A stretch of DNA of 64,000 nucleotides from Simmondsia chinensis (taxonomy: Eukaryota; Streptophyta; Magnoliopsida; Caryophyllales; Simmondsiaceae). Position numbers and translations under genes: made by a program. This document shows positions 30,870 through 42,905 of this stretch, piece by piece (position 1 is the first letter of the stretch; the number at the start of each line of letters is the position of its first letter). Below the pieces are notes generated by a model. That model ran no database searches, was not told the origin of the DNA, and was given only the letters and a program-made list of their open reading frames with translations. The stretch spans positions 20,043,750 through 20,107,749 of the forward strand of contig JAGTTD010000001.1 in NCBI GenBank assembly GCA_018398585.1, written 5' to 3'.

Positions 30870-31960
30870 TGCTAGACTCTCAAATTGTAGGCACATATTT
30901 CTTTAAGAACCTTCCCTTGTGGCCATTGGATGAGTCCTTCCATCTAGGTCTTAAGGCAAGTAGGCATTACATCCAAATATTGCAATATATTTTGAATGAA
31001 CTTTTACAATTTTGGGACCATTTGCTTAAGGCGTGGTCTTTCTGATGAATGGGGTAAACCACATTTTAGACCAAGTCCCCCCAAAGCAAAGGACCAAGGT
31101 TTGACCTTTTTATTGTCGGCTTTGACTACTCTTTTCTTCTACTTTGCAAGTTTATGAAAAGCATTAAGCCTATCTTGATCTAAGTTAGTTAGTTCATTTA
31201 TCATGGCTTGCCCATACTCAAGTTTAGAAAACTTCCTTTGATGAGTTGGGCTTATAGATTACTACTACTTCCATTCGTAGAGCAACATCTTGGCCATACA
31301 CCAAATGAAAGGGAGTTGTTCCCCTAACATCTCTTTTAGACTTTCTATAATCCCATAGAGTGTCAAGTAGCAACGCATGCCATCTTATGGGACTCTCCAC
31401 AAACATTTTGTCAAAGTTGCACTTAAGAATTTTGTTAATTAACTCTGCTTAGCTGTTTACTTCAACATAATAAGGAGTTGGTTTAAAATCTCAATGTTAA
31501 AGCTCTTAGTGAACTCCTTAACCTCAAACCCATTAAACACTTTAGCTTGGTCCACAGTTATAGTTTATAGAATGCCAAACCTACATATGTAGGATATATT
31601 CCATGAGCAAATCAATCACATCTTATTAATTGATATTCCTATATCGCTTAGCTTCAAACTCATTTTTGAAGTAATCTGTGGCTAGAGATTAACAATTGCA
31701 TGCATCTTAGAAGCAGGGACCATGAAGAGCCCATGTATTTAGCACGCTTTACATTCCATCGCCATAATGTCTGTTCAGCCAATGCATCTTTTTCCAACCA
31801 AATCGGTTTACAATTCCCTTCACGTGGCCCATTTATGACTAACATGGCTTCGTCTAAGTCTAGGCACATGAGGAGTACTCCACTAGCATCTTTTTTGTAT
31901 AACTCCCCAGATTCATCATCTAGGTGAGCCCTTATCTTCATCTTTTTGCCATGAGTGAAC
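30870..31960 (-). pseudogene. Integrase of Tat-like copy B
   Basis: A minus-strand integrase remnant. The N-terminal side is at 31941-31660 (HLDDESGELYKKDASGVLL, then a broken zinc-binding segment). The core is around 31600-31450 in shifted frames. The C-terminal side at 31406-31224 reads RWHALLLDTLWDYRKSKRDVRGTTPFHLVYGQD. The same blocks occur at 35960-35451 in copy C. Many stops. Confidence 0.68.
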
Positions 31961-31999
31961 TGATGGGTATTCTTGAAGTATTACACTAAGGGTTTCTTC

Positions 32000-32935
32000 C
32001 AATCTTTAGTCTGTTCAGTGGTGGGTTGACGTACCTCCAGAGAGTTAAAGGGAACATTTGGAACCACTTTGTTCTCAGAGCTAAAGGACTTAATAAACTC
32101 AAGCTGTGAACCAAAACCTTGGTCTTGATGACCATGGATTCTTCAGATCATGTCCTAGGTAATTTGTGCCCATAGGCTAACTGAGTCAAGTTATTGGATG
32201 CCTTACTTTGATCCTGAGGCACATACTCAATTGTTACCTTATTAAACTTCTTCGGCAGTTCATGTACTATTGTGATATACTTGTCTGAACTATCACGAAA
32301 ACATTGTAATTCGCGCCATAATAAATAATGAATTGCAAATCTCTTTGACTACCACACTTGGGGCTCCCATTTCAAGAAGGGTCTCAAGGTAGATAGTCAA
32401 GGCCTCATACTTAGTGCCATCGTTAGAGCATATCCTCACGAGGGTGACAGTAAGCTCGATGATAAACCTAGAGAGTGATTCAAAAATGATCCCACTCTAG
32501 CACTGGACTTTGTCCTTGATTCATCAAAGTATAGTCTCGAAGTAGCTATCCTTACCACTAAGATCTCCTTTTGTTCTTGGATTGATTCTATTCATATATT
32601 ATGACGGTCAGCCAAAAAAATCTGCTAAGGCTTAGCCTTTCATTGATTTTTGTGATTCCTACACTAACTCACATTGAAGCAAAGCAACTCTCCATATGTT
32701 TGATCTTCATCTCACTAAAGTTCTGTCTAACATGTATTTGAAAACATTAGTTTGCGTAGCCATATAAATAGTGAAAGCAAGAAAGTAATGCCTCAACTTC
32801 ACATATGCATAATACAATAATAGGCACAATAATAGACATAATTTATCGATGGAAATATATTTTATTTCATATTCATTTAAGAAATGACTTAGGTAGAACA
32901 CAGCTTATTCAAACCCTTGCTCATTTTCTTGTACT
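32000..32935 (-). pseudogene. RNase H region of Tat-like copy B
   Basis: A decayed minus-strand counterpart of 18290-18960. Visible pieces are LRHYFLAFTIYMATQTNVFKYML (about 32785-32720) and the following region to about 32000, with stops throughout. An AFTIY-TQTN-KYML block at this position marks the end of the first RNase H in all three Tat-like copies. Confidence 0.55.
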
Positions 32936-32939
32936 TGTA

Positions 32940-33811
32940 AACAACCTATTGACTCAGTAAAAGAATAAGCATATCATTAGTTTCCCCTACTTCGGTGGGA
33001 TCAACACCGATGGCCTAAACAAATATTCTTTCATGACCTCAAAGGTTGCTTAATGTTGCTTCTCCCATTTAAATTCTCTTTCATACTTGAGTTTCAGCAA
33101 TGCTGAGAAGACCTTAGTCTTTCTTATAACTATGAAATAAAAATTCTTAGGAAATTGACCTACCCCAAAAAATGTTGAAGTTCCTGCTTAGCATCCAGAA
33201 TGGGTCTAACTTTTGTCATGTCAATCCGAATCCCATTTTGGTGCACAAGCAAGCCTCTGGAATTCCCAGCTTGTAAAGCGAAGAAACACTTCAAAGGATT
33301 CATCTTGAGATTCTAGCTCCTCATTCTTAAGAATGTGCTTTTTAAATCTTTCAAGCGTTCAACTGGTTTTTGATTTTTCCACTATGTCTTCTATATAGAC
33401 TTTGATGGTCTTCCCAATGAAGTCATGAAATATCATGTTCATGACTTGTTGATAGGTGGTACCAGCATTATTTAAACCAAATGGCCTGGCTACCCATTCA
33501 AAGGTCTCTGATGACCCTAGACATCTGAAGGCCATCTTATGGATATCTTCCGAAGCTATCATGGTAATACCCACATTAGCCATCGATAAATGGTAATACC
33601 TCATGCCTCAAGGATGAATTAATAGAAACATTATCAATGGGCATGGGATATTGATCCTCTGGTGTAGCCGCATTCAAGTCTCTAAAGTCAATACATATTC
33701 TAATGTTTCCATGTTTTTTAATCCCAAGGACTATGTTGGCTAGCCATTCAACATACCAGGCTATTCTCAATCTTCTTTTTGACCAAATTTATAACTTTCT
33801 GGGACATCCAA
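32940..33811 (-). pseudogene. Reverse transcriptase of Tat-like copy B
   Basis: Minus-strand RT pieces at 33770-33576 (VEWLANIVLGIKKHGNIRICIDFRDLNAATPEDQYPMPI) and 33604-33359 (SMANVGITMIASEDIHKMAF ... ARPFGLNNAGTTYQQVMN). The catalytic box reads VYIEDIVEKSK, so the first Asp of the DD pair is Glu here. The domain starts abruptly at 33811, where LTR sequence begins. Confidence 0.75.
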
Positions 33812-34058
33812 ATTTATATATTTTTGGTATTTTTAGTTTAATGGTTTAACAGAAAATAAATGAATATGGACCTGACTTAAATGGTAATTGGGATGATGGA
33901 CCGGACCCCACATAGACCTTACCTTATACACCTAAAAGCTAGGAATTAGGATGGAGAAAAGCTCAAGCGATTAGCAGTTCACTTACAAGCCTGAGTCTTA
34001 CGATTTATAGGCCTAGCACCCTTGACTTGTAATAATTCGAGTTACTGGATAGGTTGTG
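33812..34058 (-). repeat. Tat-like LTR fragment between copies B and C
   Basis: Aligns, on the minus strand, with about 23510-23740: AAGTCAAGGGTGCTAGGCC and TTGTAAGTGAACTG are the clearest shared pieces. It is only the second half of the LTR. Its left side joins the RT of copy B directly, which means gag and protease of copy B are deleted, or an unequal exchange joined two elements. Confidence 0.6.
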
Positions 34059-34059
34059 C

Positions 34060-35394
34060 CAGTTGGTAAGGGACACGTGTCGCTTTGTTAATGGATAGCT
34101 GCAAAAGCCATGGATTACACGTGCCGGTCTGTTTTGTAGTGGGCCACATCATGTGACCCATTATTATTCCATTTATTTATTATTGTTTTTTGTTTTGTGT
34201 AACTTCCCACTTGTATAAATTCATCTCATTAATATTTGCCAGTAAAATAAATTTATTCATCATATGAATAAATAATTCCTTTCATGAATTATGTTTAGCA
34301 AAATTAACTTATTCATCTCATTAACAAATAATTCATTTCAAAAATTCATTTTAAATATTTTTTCAAATAGTGCTTTAAGTTAAGGCTAGCGGAGGAACCT
34401 CGGGGACAATTTAACCCTAGCACGAAATGATTCAAATTTGATTATCATCTCATGACGAGATGTGATTACCATTTAGTAAAACTTAATTCCTCTAAATAAG
34501 TTTTACTGTACTCTAGAATTAAATTTATTCACTCAAAAATATCCAAAATAACTATTATTACGACAATTAACCACTTTAGGAAATATCCATGAGCAAAATT
34601 AACTTTAACTACTGTTGTTACTTTTCACACAACTCTCACCGTTGTTCTGAACTCGCCCTCCTCAAATAATTCAATAATATAGAAACAATTTTGATATTAA
34701 TTCCAAATGTCAAACATATAGAATACTCTGGCCAAAATTTTTTGAATATGTTCTTATATTTGCAAATCAACTAAGGGGACATCTTTACCTTGTTAGAGAC
34801 TATAGATTCCACATAAAAGAACTATTCCCACCACACTTCATGCCATTACCCAATGTACTTAAGATTCAAGTCAGCACACTTTGACTAATGCTTTTGGCAC
34901 ATCAAAGTATTGAACAATCCATGCATGAGTTCAAATTGTTTCCTGGATTTATAGTTATCATCTTACGATATTAATTATTTCTGATAGAAAATAACGAAAC
35001 AACTAATTCAGATGGTCTTACACAATATTCTAATCTTATTAACAACACCAACATGATACTCTTGGATAGCTAACCACATGGCCAAGACAAGTTATCAAAA
35101 ATACCATACTATAGTCTTATCAGATAAGTTGTCTAAGCTTATCACCTACTATGAACATACTTTGACAACATATCATTAGTTTGATCTAAGTCTATCTAGG
35201 GTTCAATATCCTTGACTACTTAAACCAAATCTGACATGTCATCTTGGATTGTCCATCTCATGGAATGTTTTAGAAAACAATCATACACAAGTTTGACTCA
35301 TAAAACATAATCATACAATAAATAAATAAAATAATTTCATCTATTTAATATTTAAAATATAACTATTTGGGTTTTTAGGACACCAATTCCGTCA
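34060..35394 (-). repeat. Copia-like LTR, second copy
   Basis: About 1.3 kb of AT-rich non-coding DNA related to 10357-12181 (same orientation): GGGACAATTTAA, GTGATTACCATTTAGTAAAACTTAATTCC and CAACTAAGGGGACATCTT are shared or nearly so. The minus strand starts TGACGGAATTGGTGTCCTAA. The left end is uncertain (34060-34095). It sits between the integrase end of copy C and the LTR fragment. Confidence 0.6.
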
Positions 35395-36300
35395 GGATCT
35401 AGGTTTGATCCTTTTGTTATAGGCTTTAGCCACCCTCTTCTTTTCTTTTTCTAACTTGTAAAGGGCATCAAGCCTAACTTGGTCCAGTTAATTAGCTCAT
35501 CCATTGTAGCTTGCGCATACTCTAGTTTAGAAATCCTCCTTTGATGAGCTAGCCTAATATACTGAACTGTGACTTCCTTTGGGAGTACATCATCATGGCC
35601 ATACGTCAAATGGAAGGGGGTTGTCCCATTTGTCCCATGTTTGTACATTCTATAAGACCAAAGGGCATCAAGTAGCAGCTCATGCCACCTTTCAGGTTTA
35701 TCCTCGACCATTTTCTCAATATTGGCCTTTAGAATTTTGTTGGTAGACTCCGCTTGGCAATTGCCTTGAACGTAGTAAGGGGTTAAGTTCAAGATTTCAA
35801 TGTTAGAACTCTTGGTAAACTCCTTAACTTCAGCTCCATTGAACACATTAACTTGGTCCATAACAATAGTTTTTGGGATTCCAAACCTACATAGGATGTA
35901 TTCCTCGATAAAATCAATCATATTTTGCTGATCGATGTTCCTATATGCTTTAGCCACCACTCATTTTGTGAAATAATTTGTGACCACAAGAATGTAAGAA
36001 TGTTGCTTACTAAAAGGAAGGTTAATTTCTCCTATCCATTGCCCATCCTTGAAGGATCCATGGTTTGACAATAGCATGCATATCAGCTGCAAGGACTCTT
36101 GGAATACAGGCTTCCATAATTGATGGCCAATAATAGCCGCAGCATCTATTAAGCCAATGCATCTTATTGCCAACCAAATGGGATCCACAGGCACCCTAAT
36201 GGGCTCCTATCATAATTAGTATTGCTTCGCCTAAGTCTAAACACTTTAGAAGCAGCCACCTAGCATCCCTCTTACATACCACTCAAGATTCATCATCTAG
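35395..36300 (-). pseudogene. Integrase of Tat-like copy C
   Basis: The best-preserved integrase of the three Tat-like copies. 35960-35451 is open for 169 codons: FIEEYILCRFGIPKTIVMDQVNVFNG (second catalytic Asp in MDQ), YYVQGNCQAESTNKILK (catalytic Glu), then ERWHELLLDALWSYR and GTTPFHLTYGHD. The upstream piece 36194-35961 carries DGQWIGEINLPFSKQHSYILVVTNYFTK, where the first Asp is expected; copy A has FRGWALDIIGEI at that place and copy C reads DGQWIGEI, so the catalytic Asp is lost. Confidence 0.75.
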
Positions 36301-37190
36301 ATGGAATCTTTGAGCTCTCATATTCATCTTTCTATCTTTGACAAAGTCACAAGGGTTTTTGAAGTAATCCAGTACGGGCTTCCTCTAATCCTCTTGTTGA
36401 CTTGTGATAGACTGATGTGCTTGAAAGCAATCCAAGTGTTCATTCGTAATAGGTTTGCTCTCAAAACTTAAGGACTCAATGAATTTAATGACATGGTCTA
36501 ATACTTTAGTTTGAGTGACCATGGCTTCCTCATACCATGTCCTATGTAACTTGCACCTTGAGGCCAACTAAGCCAATTCATTGGCTGACTTGTTTTACTT
36601 TTCGAGGTATATTTTCAAACTGGACACCATCAAACTTGCTCAATTTCTCTTGCACTGTTTAGATATACTTATTTGAGGTATTGCTTAAAAGCCGAAACTC
36701 CCCTTTTACTTGAAAAATGACCAACTGCGAATCCCTTCTTATGACGACATTAGGGACTTGCATTTCCAAGAGAGTCTGTAGGCCTATGATCAATGCCTCA
36801 TATTCAACCACATTGTTAGAGCACTAGCCAACTAAGGTGACAGCTAACTTGGTGATAATCCCAACAGGGGATTCCATCACAATATCAACCCCTGCGATTG
36901 AATGGGGCCTTAATCCATCAAAATATAGCTTCCAAGGGACCATCTACCACTAGAAGTTGTGCCGATATGAATGTTTGGATGGTCATCTGTGGCTTAGCCT
37001 TTGACTTACTTTTCTGACACATATAAAAATTCAAACTAGTAAAGCAACACTCCACTTGTTCAATCTTCCTCTCATAAGAGGTCTATCTAGCATGTATTTA
37101 AGGGCATCTGTATGAGCAATCATGTATATGGTAAATGCTAAGAAGTAATGTCTTGATTTCACATGTGCATATAATATAGATAGACACAAC
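36301..37190 (-). pseudogene. RNase H region of Tat-like copy C
   Basis: Minus-strand remnant with the second RNase H start WKLYFDGLRPHSIAGVDIVM (about 36935-36880), preceded by a KYMLDRPL-like block near 37085. Stops are frequent. It lies between RT and integrase as in copy A. Confidence 0.55.
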
Positions 37191-38240
37191 TTTTCAATAG
37201 ATCTTCAATAGTTTTCCCTGCTTGAGTGGAATCAACAATGGTGGCCAGATCAAGTGTTCCTTGATGGCCTCAAAAGTTGCTTGGTGTGGCTCCTCCCACT
37301 TCAAGTCTTTCTCAGACTTGAGTCTTAACAGTAGAGAGAAGACTTTGGTTTTTCCTGCGCTATTTGAAATGAAACGTCTTAGAAAATTAACCTGCCCCAA
37401 GAAGCATTGAAGCTTCTTTTTACTTGAAGGCAGTTTGGCCTTGTGAATGGCCTTAGTTTTATTTATATCCACATCATGCCCTTCTGGTGTACCAAAAAAC
37501 CAAGAAAGTTTATAGCGTGCACAACAAAGGCATGTTTCAATGGGTTCATCTTGAGGTTATGGCTCCTCATTCTAAGGAACGTTCATTTTACGTCCTCCAA
37601 GTGTTCAACTTTAGACTTTGATTTGACCACAATGTCATCTATATAGACTTCCATGATCTTACCAATGAGGTCGTGAAATATCTTGTTCATGGCTCTTCGG
37701 CAGGTGGCACCCAGTTTTTCAAGCCAAATGGCATAGCCACCCACTCAAAGGTCCCTATTATTCCAGGACATTTTATTGCTACTTTATGGGTATCCTCTAA
37801 AGCAATCATAACTTGGTAGTACCCACAGTAGGCATCCATAAAGGATAAGACCTCATGCATTAAGGTTGAATCAATGAGAATATCAGCTATTGGCATTAGG
37901 TATTCATCCTTCAAGGAAGGTGCATTTAAATATCTGAAATCATTACAAACACTAATTTTTCCAATCTTTTCTATAATAGGAACAATGTTTTCCTTCCACT
38001 TAACATACCTGGCAGTCTTGATGAATTTGGCCTTTAAGAGTCTCTCAGTCTCCTCTTTGACCAAATCCATCACTCCTTGGGACATCCTTCTTAGGGCCTG
38101 GATTATGGGCCTCAAGTCTGGCTTGAAAGGAAGCCTATGCTCAACCACATTTTTTTTCTGGGCTAGGAATTTCATGATGATCCCGGGCAAAGAAGTCCTT
38201 GAACTCACAAAGCAAGGTCAAATACTGCTACCTTTGCTGT
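37191..38240 (-). pseudogene. Reverse transcriptase of Tat-like copy C
   Basis: 38208-37687 is open for 173 codons: VVEHRLPFKPDLRPII, ERLLKAKFIKTARYVKW, GKISVCNDFRYLNAPS, MDAYCGYYQVMIALEDTHK and WVAMPFGLKN. The catalytic box VYIDDIVVKSK is at about 37648-37616 with both Asp residues. The connection part (LQCFLGQVNFLRRFI, KDLKWEEPHQATFEAIK) is at 37472-37194. CIDFRDLN has become CNDFRYLN. It is the reference against which the gaps in copy A were placed. Confidence 0.82.
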
Positions 38241-38379
38241 TTAGAAAGCAGAGGACTCAGATAGGTAGGTCTTGGGTCTTTTATTGAGCCCAAGTTAACC
38301 TCAAGGAGGGTGTCTTAAACTTCAACACTTAAATCCTCCATCTTAGCTGTTGCTGCTTAGATAGCTCCAGCTCTTTTTC

Positions 38380-39351
38380 TTATTTCATATGGACCTTGAG
38401 GCCATTTCAAACAAATGGCTACTTAGCCCATAGTTGGTCATCCGCATGGCAAGCCACGAGATTTGCTATAGCTGAAGAAACGGCCCTTTGGGCCATTAAT
38501 GGAAGGTTTTGGCACCCCCACATAAGGCTTCTAGTGTGCTTTGAAGGTCCCCTTCATCTAGAAGGATCTCATGTATCCCCAAAATTCGCAGTCTTTAGAC
38601 TCCACATCCATTTGATGAACCTCAGCTTTGTTAAGAAGGTTGTTAAGGATGGTTATAATTTCTTGATGTTGGGAAAATTGAGGAGTGGTCCTTCTAACAT
38701 CTAGTGGTCCCACGCCGTCTTTGTAGATCTTTGCCTTAACATAGTGAAAGCAAGCCAAGAATGGCGTGTTGTCTACCATAACAATCTCATATTTGTCATG
38801 GTTTCAGAAGATTAACAAGTGGTGAAGTGAAGAAGGGATACAGTAATTGTCATGTAGCCAATCTCTCTCAATAGCTTGAGTTAGCATCCGCTACAAAGAA
38901 AGTTGTTAGCTTGCTTAAGCTGCCAATAATTAACTCAATGGGGATGACCTTCAGACTCAGTGGTGGCTCTGGAAAAGCCACAAATTGCAGCATTTGAAGT
39001 TATCAAGTGATCTCAAGATGTACCACTGAACCCCAACATATATGATTGTAAGACATCGATGGCAGTGCAATTGTCCACCAAGACCCTATTCACTAGATTG
39101 CCATCAAACTTGGCCTTAATGTATGGAGGCTTGATGTGTTTATTAGTGGTATTAAGCCCATCAAACATCATCTTCATTATGTCAAGAATGCCATTAGTTG
39201 ACTTGGATGTTGAGATTTTAACTTTAAAAGACAAATCAAGATTACTTTTAGTAGCTACAACCGCAACTACAAGTTCCACCTGTGTATCATTATCTGATGC
39301 TATCACATGTCCCTCAAGGCCTTCCTTAGCATTAGTTGCCAGAAACTCCAA
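38380..39351 (-). pseudogene. Aspartic protease and linker of Tat-like copy C
   Basis: 39351-39013 encodes the protease start: LSFKVKISTSKSTN, IMKMMFDGLNTTNKH and the active site VLVDNCTAIDVLQS (D-N-C in place of the common D-T/S-G; Tat-type proteases often have D-N-G). The second half and the linker to RT (38990-38380) are broken: a SKDCEFWGYM segment corresponds to SDGSEVWGCM of copy A. Confidence 0.68.
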
Positions 39352-42111
39352 GGGAAGGAGCAGGATAAGGAGTGATCCAAACTGTATATGGACCCCTTGG
39401 TCTGTTTATTTCTTAGGACTGCCATTCCTTGGCACATCCTATTCTTGCTTTTGAGGACTTCCATTAGTTGGCATGTCTTGGCCTTAAGCTTGGTCCTTGG
39501 GTTCAACCCCTAGAGTCTGAGTTTCCTCCATAAGTTAGGGGAAATTTTGTTCGTGGAAGTCGTTCTCTATGTCAGACCATGTTCGCTTAACACGGTCCAG
39601 AGGTTCCACTAAAATTTATGTTGAGGGGATTATACCCCTCATCATCTGATGACATCCAAGCCAAAGAATTCCTGGCAAGTTGCTCCCACCAAGATTCTTT
39701 ATCCACAAAAGATGAGAGACTAGCCCATCTCTCAGGCTTCTTGTGTCCCACCTTTACAGTGGAGGTAAAAGGTCTAGTTTTAGTACTGGATCTCATAATC
39801 CATAGACTTGGTGCACCTATCCTTATGAACTCTGTTCTCTTCCTCAGGGAGCCTAGTCTAGCAAGTGTTAAACGAGCTCTTCATTGTGCTGCTTTGTTAC
39901 ATAGCTGCCTTCTTTTCTGAGTTTGTGTAAGGTTTGAGGGACTTGCATCCTCTTGCTCGAGGTGATTCCTTCTCCAAACAGTACCAAAATGAACCTTTGA
40001 AGGATGTTGTTTTGACTGTCATAGTCCCTGACTGGTGCTCACATCGAGAAAGTGGTACTTTAGATTTCTCTATTGATGCCCAGTCCTCGTTGATGATCTA
40101 AGTTTTTAAAGGGGAATCTTCAGTAGGCCCATACATGTGGGACTTCTCAAATGGCATCCTCAATTCCAAAGAGGATTAGTAAGGGGACATATACCAAGGA
40201 ATAGCATGAGTATCCTCATTGCTCCTTGTATTTCCTACAATAATGGTATCATGCCTTACAAGATATCTTCTCCAGATCTCGAGATATTTTTCTCAAATTT
40301 GTAATGCTTCGATGGCAACCATGATCACTATTGATTTCCATGGTTAACTCTTCAGTCATTGTTAGTGTAATGGATGATTTGCTATAGAGTTTGACAAGTA
40401 GATTCTCGAGAATTGAGCTCAGTAATATGCCAATGGAAAATTCCATCACCGAGCGTGTGCACAAGTGATGGGAACCTTAGTATTGCCTTAATGACCAACC
40501 TTTGAAATAGGCTGGTCACCACCCTTGCTTACCATCTTTCTCCTAGTTTGGCTACATTCATAATCTTTAGCAAAGGTGTTAATAATGTTGACTTAAAGAG
40601 GACTAGGAAAGGGTTCTTTATCAACACCCATCTACCCTTCTCTAGGGAATATTAATTCCCTTGCCTTAATGGCATCTCGGATCACGTTTCTAAATATCAC
40701 TTAGTTCTTTGTTGAATGAGTCAACGAATCATGCCATTTACAGTAATACCTTTCCCCTTGTCAAATGGGGGTCAGGTTTTCTATGTTTTTCCGTAATCAT
40801 GAGTTCATTATTTTCTTTAAGCCAGTCAAAAATGACCTCAGCCATTAAGGGATCAAATGAGTATTTTCTCAAGTCTTGGGATTAATATGACTTCATGGCT
40901 TTGATATCCTTCTTGATCAAAGTATTACAAAAAATAGGAGGCCCTTTGAAGTACTCACTAAAGTTAATTTCATATGGAGGATCTTTGTCCTCATCAATTA
41001 AGTCATTTATGTAAGTCTCATACACTATTTTCTTGCGGCTCTCTTCTTTTAGAACAGTATCATATCTAGCGGCACATTCTGGCAGCTGTAGAAGCATTGT
41101 GAAGTTTGAACCTTCAAATTTCTTCCAAAATTCAATATCTAAGCTATTCAATGATAGCTTGGCATATTCAACTTCAAGAATAGCTACAGTGCATTTCAAC
41201 CTAGCTCTCTTGAGCTGGTTAATATAATCTTCCACAAATTCACCTGATTTTTATTTTATACGAACCAAGTTAGACATGGAAGTTCCTAGCTCCATCCTTG
41301 GGAATTGGGCCTAGAATTGCATGGCCATATCATCCCAACAGTAGATTAAATTAGGTGGTCGGCTAATGTACCATTGAAAGGCAGTCCCCATTAAGGAACT
41401 ATGGAACAACCTAGGTTTGGGATATTGATTATCAGCCTCTTCCCTGCAATGGCAGTTGAACCTTGCCAAATGCTCGAGAACATACATGCTTCCTTCTCTG
41501 GAGAAAAGGGTAAACTTAGGGACTTTGTATCCTCGAGGAAAAGGGTAGTCCTTGTCAACATAGTCAGGGTATGATGTACTATACAACAGTTTATTGACCC
41601 TTGTGAAGCTTGGCCCATACATTTGCTCAATAAGGGATGCCAATTGGTCTTGGAGGGGTAGGTTTGCGCATCATTATGCACCTTTCATTGCCCCCCATGT
41701 GGTGGAGGGTATGTAGGATACCCCTGAGCTCCCATTACAATTGGGTGTGGGAGCGGTTGTTGCCCCCATTCCTTGAATAATCCCCTTGATCATTTTGGCC
41801 CTTTGTTTGATTGACCATGAAGTATGTGCCAACAAACCTTGGGTTATATGGCGTGCCTAAGGGAACACCTATATTAGCAGGCTATTGGTGCATCCGTGCT
41901 TGATCAATCCCCAAGCTTTGATCATGAGGACATGGGTGGTTAACTTGGCCTCTAGTTCCATAGGTATGAAGTGGTCTAGGAGGAAAGGGCTAGTCCCCAA
42001 AATTAGGAACCTTTCCTTGCACACCTATTTGAAGGCCTTTAGGGGGCCTGGCAGCCTCTCCAACATGAGGAGGGTTTGAATAGTTATGCCCCCTATGACG
42101 AGGATAGGTGA
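39352..42111 (-). pseudogene. Gag core and C-terminus of Tat-like copy C
   Basis: 41643-41311 is the gag core: YPFPRGYKVPKFTLFSREGS, EHLARFNCHCREEADNQ and SSLMGTAFQWYISRPPN. 41235-40882 continues it (MEDYINQLKRARLKC, LQLPECAARYDTVL). A zinc-finger-like segment YYCKWHDSLTHSTKN is at about 40755-40710, then IFRNVIRDAIKARELIFPRE. A further linker (39796-39587, 39506-39303) leads to the protease. Upstream, 42111-41690 is the spacer that corresponds to 7990-8280 of copy A. The N-terminus is on the other side of element H. Confidence 0.72.
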
Positions 42112-42116
42112 CATTT

Positions 42117-42485
42117 TGTCATGATTGGGAGATGAATGGGATCTATTTAAGTAGTGTTCCCATTAAAAGTCATGTAGGGGTTCCAAGGTTGTTTTTGGCG
42201 GGAAAGTCGGTTGGGAGTTGTTTTAGTTGTTTTGCATTTTCTTTTGTGGCGGTTGTGCTTTTGTTGTTGCTGTCTAGATTCTTTTTTTCTTAATTGTTAG
42301 TTGTCTTCTATAAATAGCTTGTAATCTCTTTTAATAAGATCATGTTAATGAATGAAATCAATTTCCCCTTTTCTTAACCCTAATTTCTCTCAATTCTCAT
42401 CTCATCTCTTGATTCTCGCTTGATTCTCATCTCAATTCATCTTCAAACTTATGTTATGATTCAAGAATTACCTTGAATCATAACA
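42117..42485 (+). repeat. 5' LTR of H
   Basis: 369 bp, TGTCATGATTGGG to TTGAATCATAACA. A TATA-like CTATAAATAGC (about 42309), AATGAATGAAATCAA, and a run of TCTCATCTC units. The 3' copy lacks a short TTGATTCTCGC-type duplication near 42415. Confidence 0.92.
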
Positions 42486-42486
42486 A

Positions 42487-42499
42487 TTGGTATCAAAGT
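42487..42499 (+). promoter_or_regulatory. Primer binding site of H
   Basis: TTGGTATCAAAGT one base after the 5' LTR; two changes from TTGGTATCAGAGC. Confidence 0.8.
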
Positions 42500-42667
42500 T
42501 TGGTTAATTGCTTCTGATTGGGTTGAAATTGTCTTTAATTTGATCGAATTAGCAGCTACACAAGTTTTTGTTGTTCTTGTTTCAGTAGTTGAGTTGGATC
42601 AACTTTGCTCGAGTTTCTCCTTGTGATCTTTGAACACAATCTAGTTAGATGTAAGAGGACAGTTCAA

Positions 42668-42886
42668 ATGGCTGGAGGAGTAACTACCCAAGCCCAGGTT
42701 GCCAACAATGCTGTAAATAATCCTGCTACCTATGCTGCAGCTACAACTGCTGGTACTAATGCTATTGCTACTATAGTTCTTCATCAAGGAGAGGGTCTTT
42801 CTCAATTCATGATATAAATGCAGCGGATGATGGCTCCAATGCAGAGGATGGAGCAAAAGTTTGAGAATCAATCTCAGTAACTCAAT
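42668..42886 (+). pseudogene. Gag N-terminus of H
   Basis: The first ATG after the primer site (MAGGVTTQAQVANN) resembles the gag starts of G (IGGVTTRSAAARA) and C2 (LTGGVATRLAATKA). A stop at 42815-42817 and the LINE insertion at 42906 interrupt it. Gag continues at 43858. Confidence 0.65.
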
Positions 42887-42905
42887 GGCTTATAGGATTG
42901 TATTA
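42887..42905. repeat. Target duplication of the RTE LINE, left copy
   Basis: 19 bases starting GGCTTATAGGATTG; repeated at 43839-43857 with one difference (T to C). The length is typical of non-LTR insertion. Confidence 0.85.

Larger units (their letters stand above)
24026..33811 (-). mobile_element. Tat-like copy B (partial), split by N2
   Basis: A minus-strand Tat-like remnant: RT (33811-32940), RNase H (to about 32000), integrase (to about 30870), then the antisense ORF on the plus strand (30663 back to 24268). The RT-less element N2 sits inside the antisense ORF. Gag and protease are absent: the RT start is joined at 33811/33812 directly to LTR sequence. The left end at about 24025 abuts a leader in opposite orientation. 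Confidence 0.65.
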
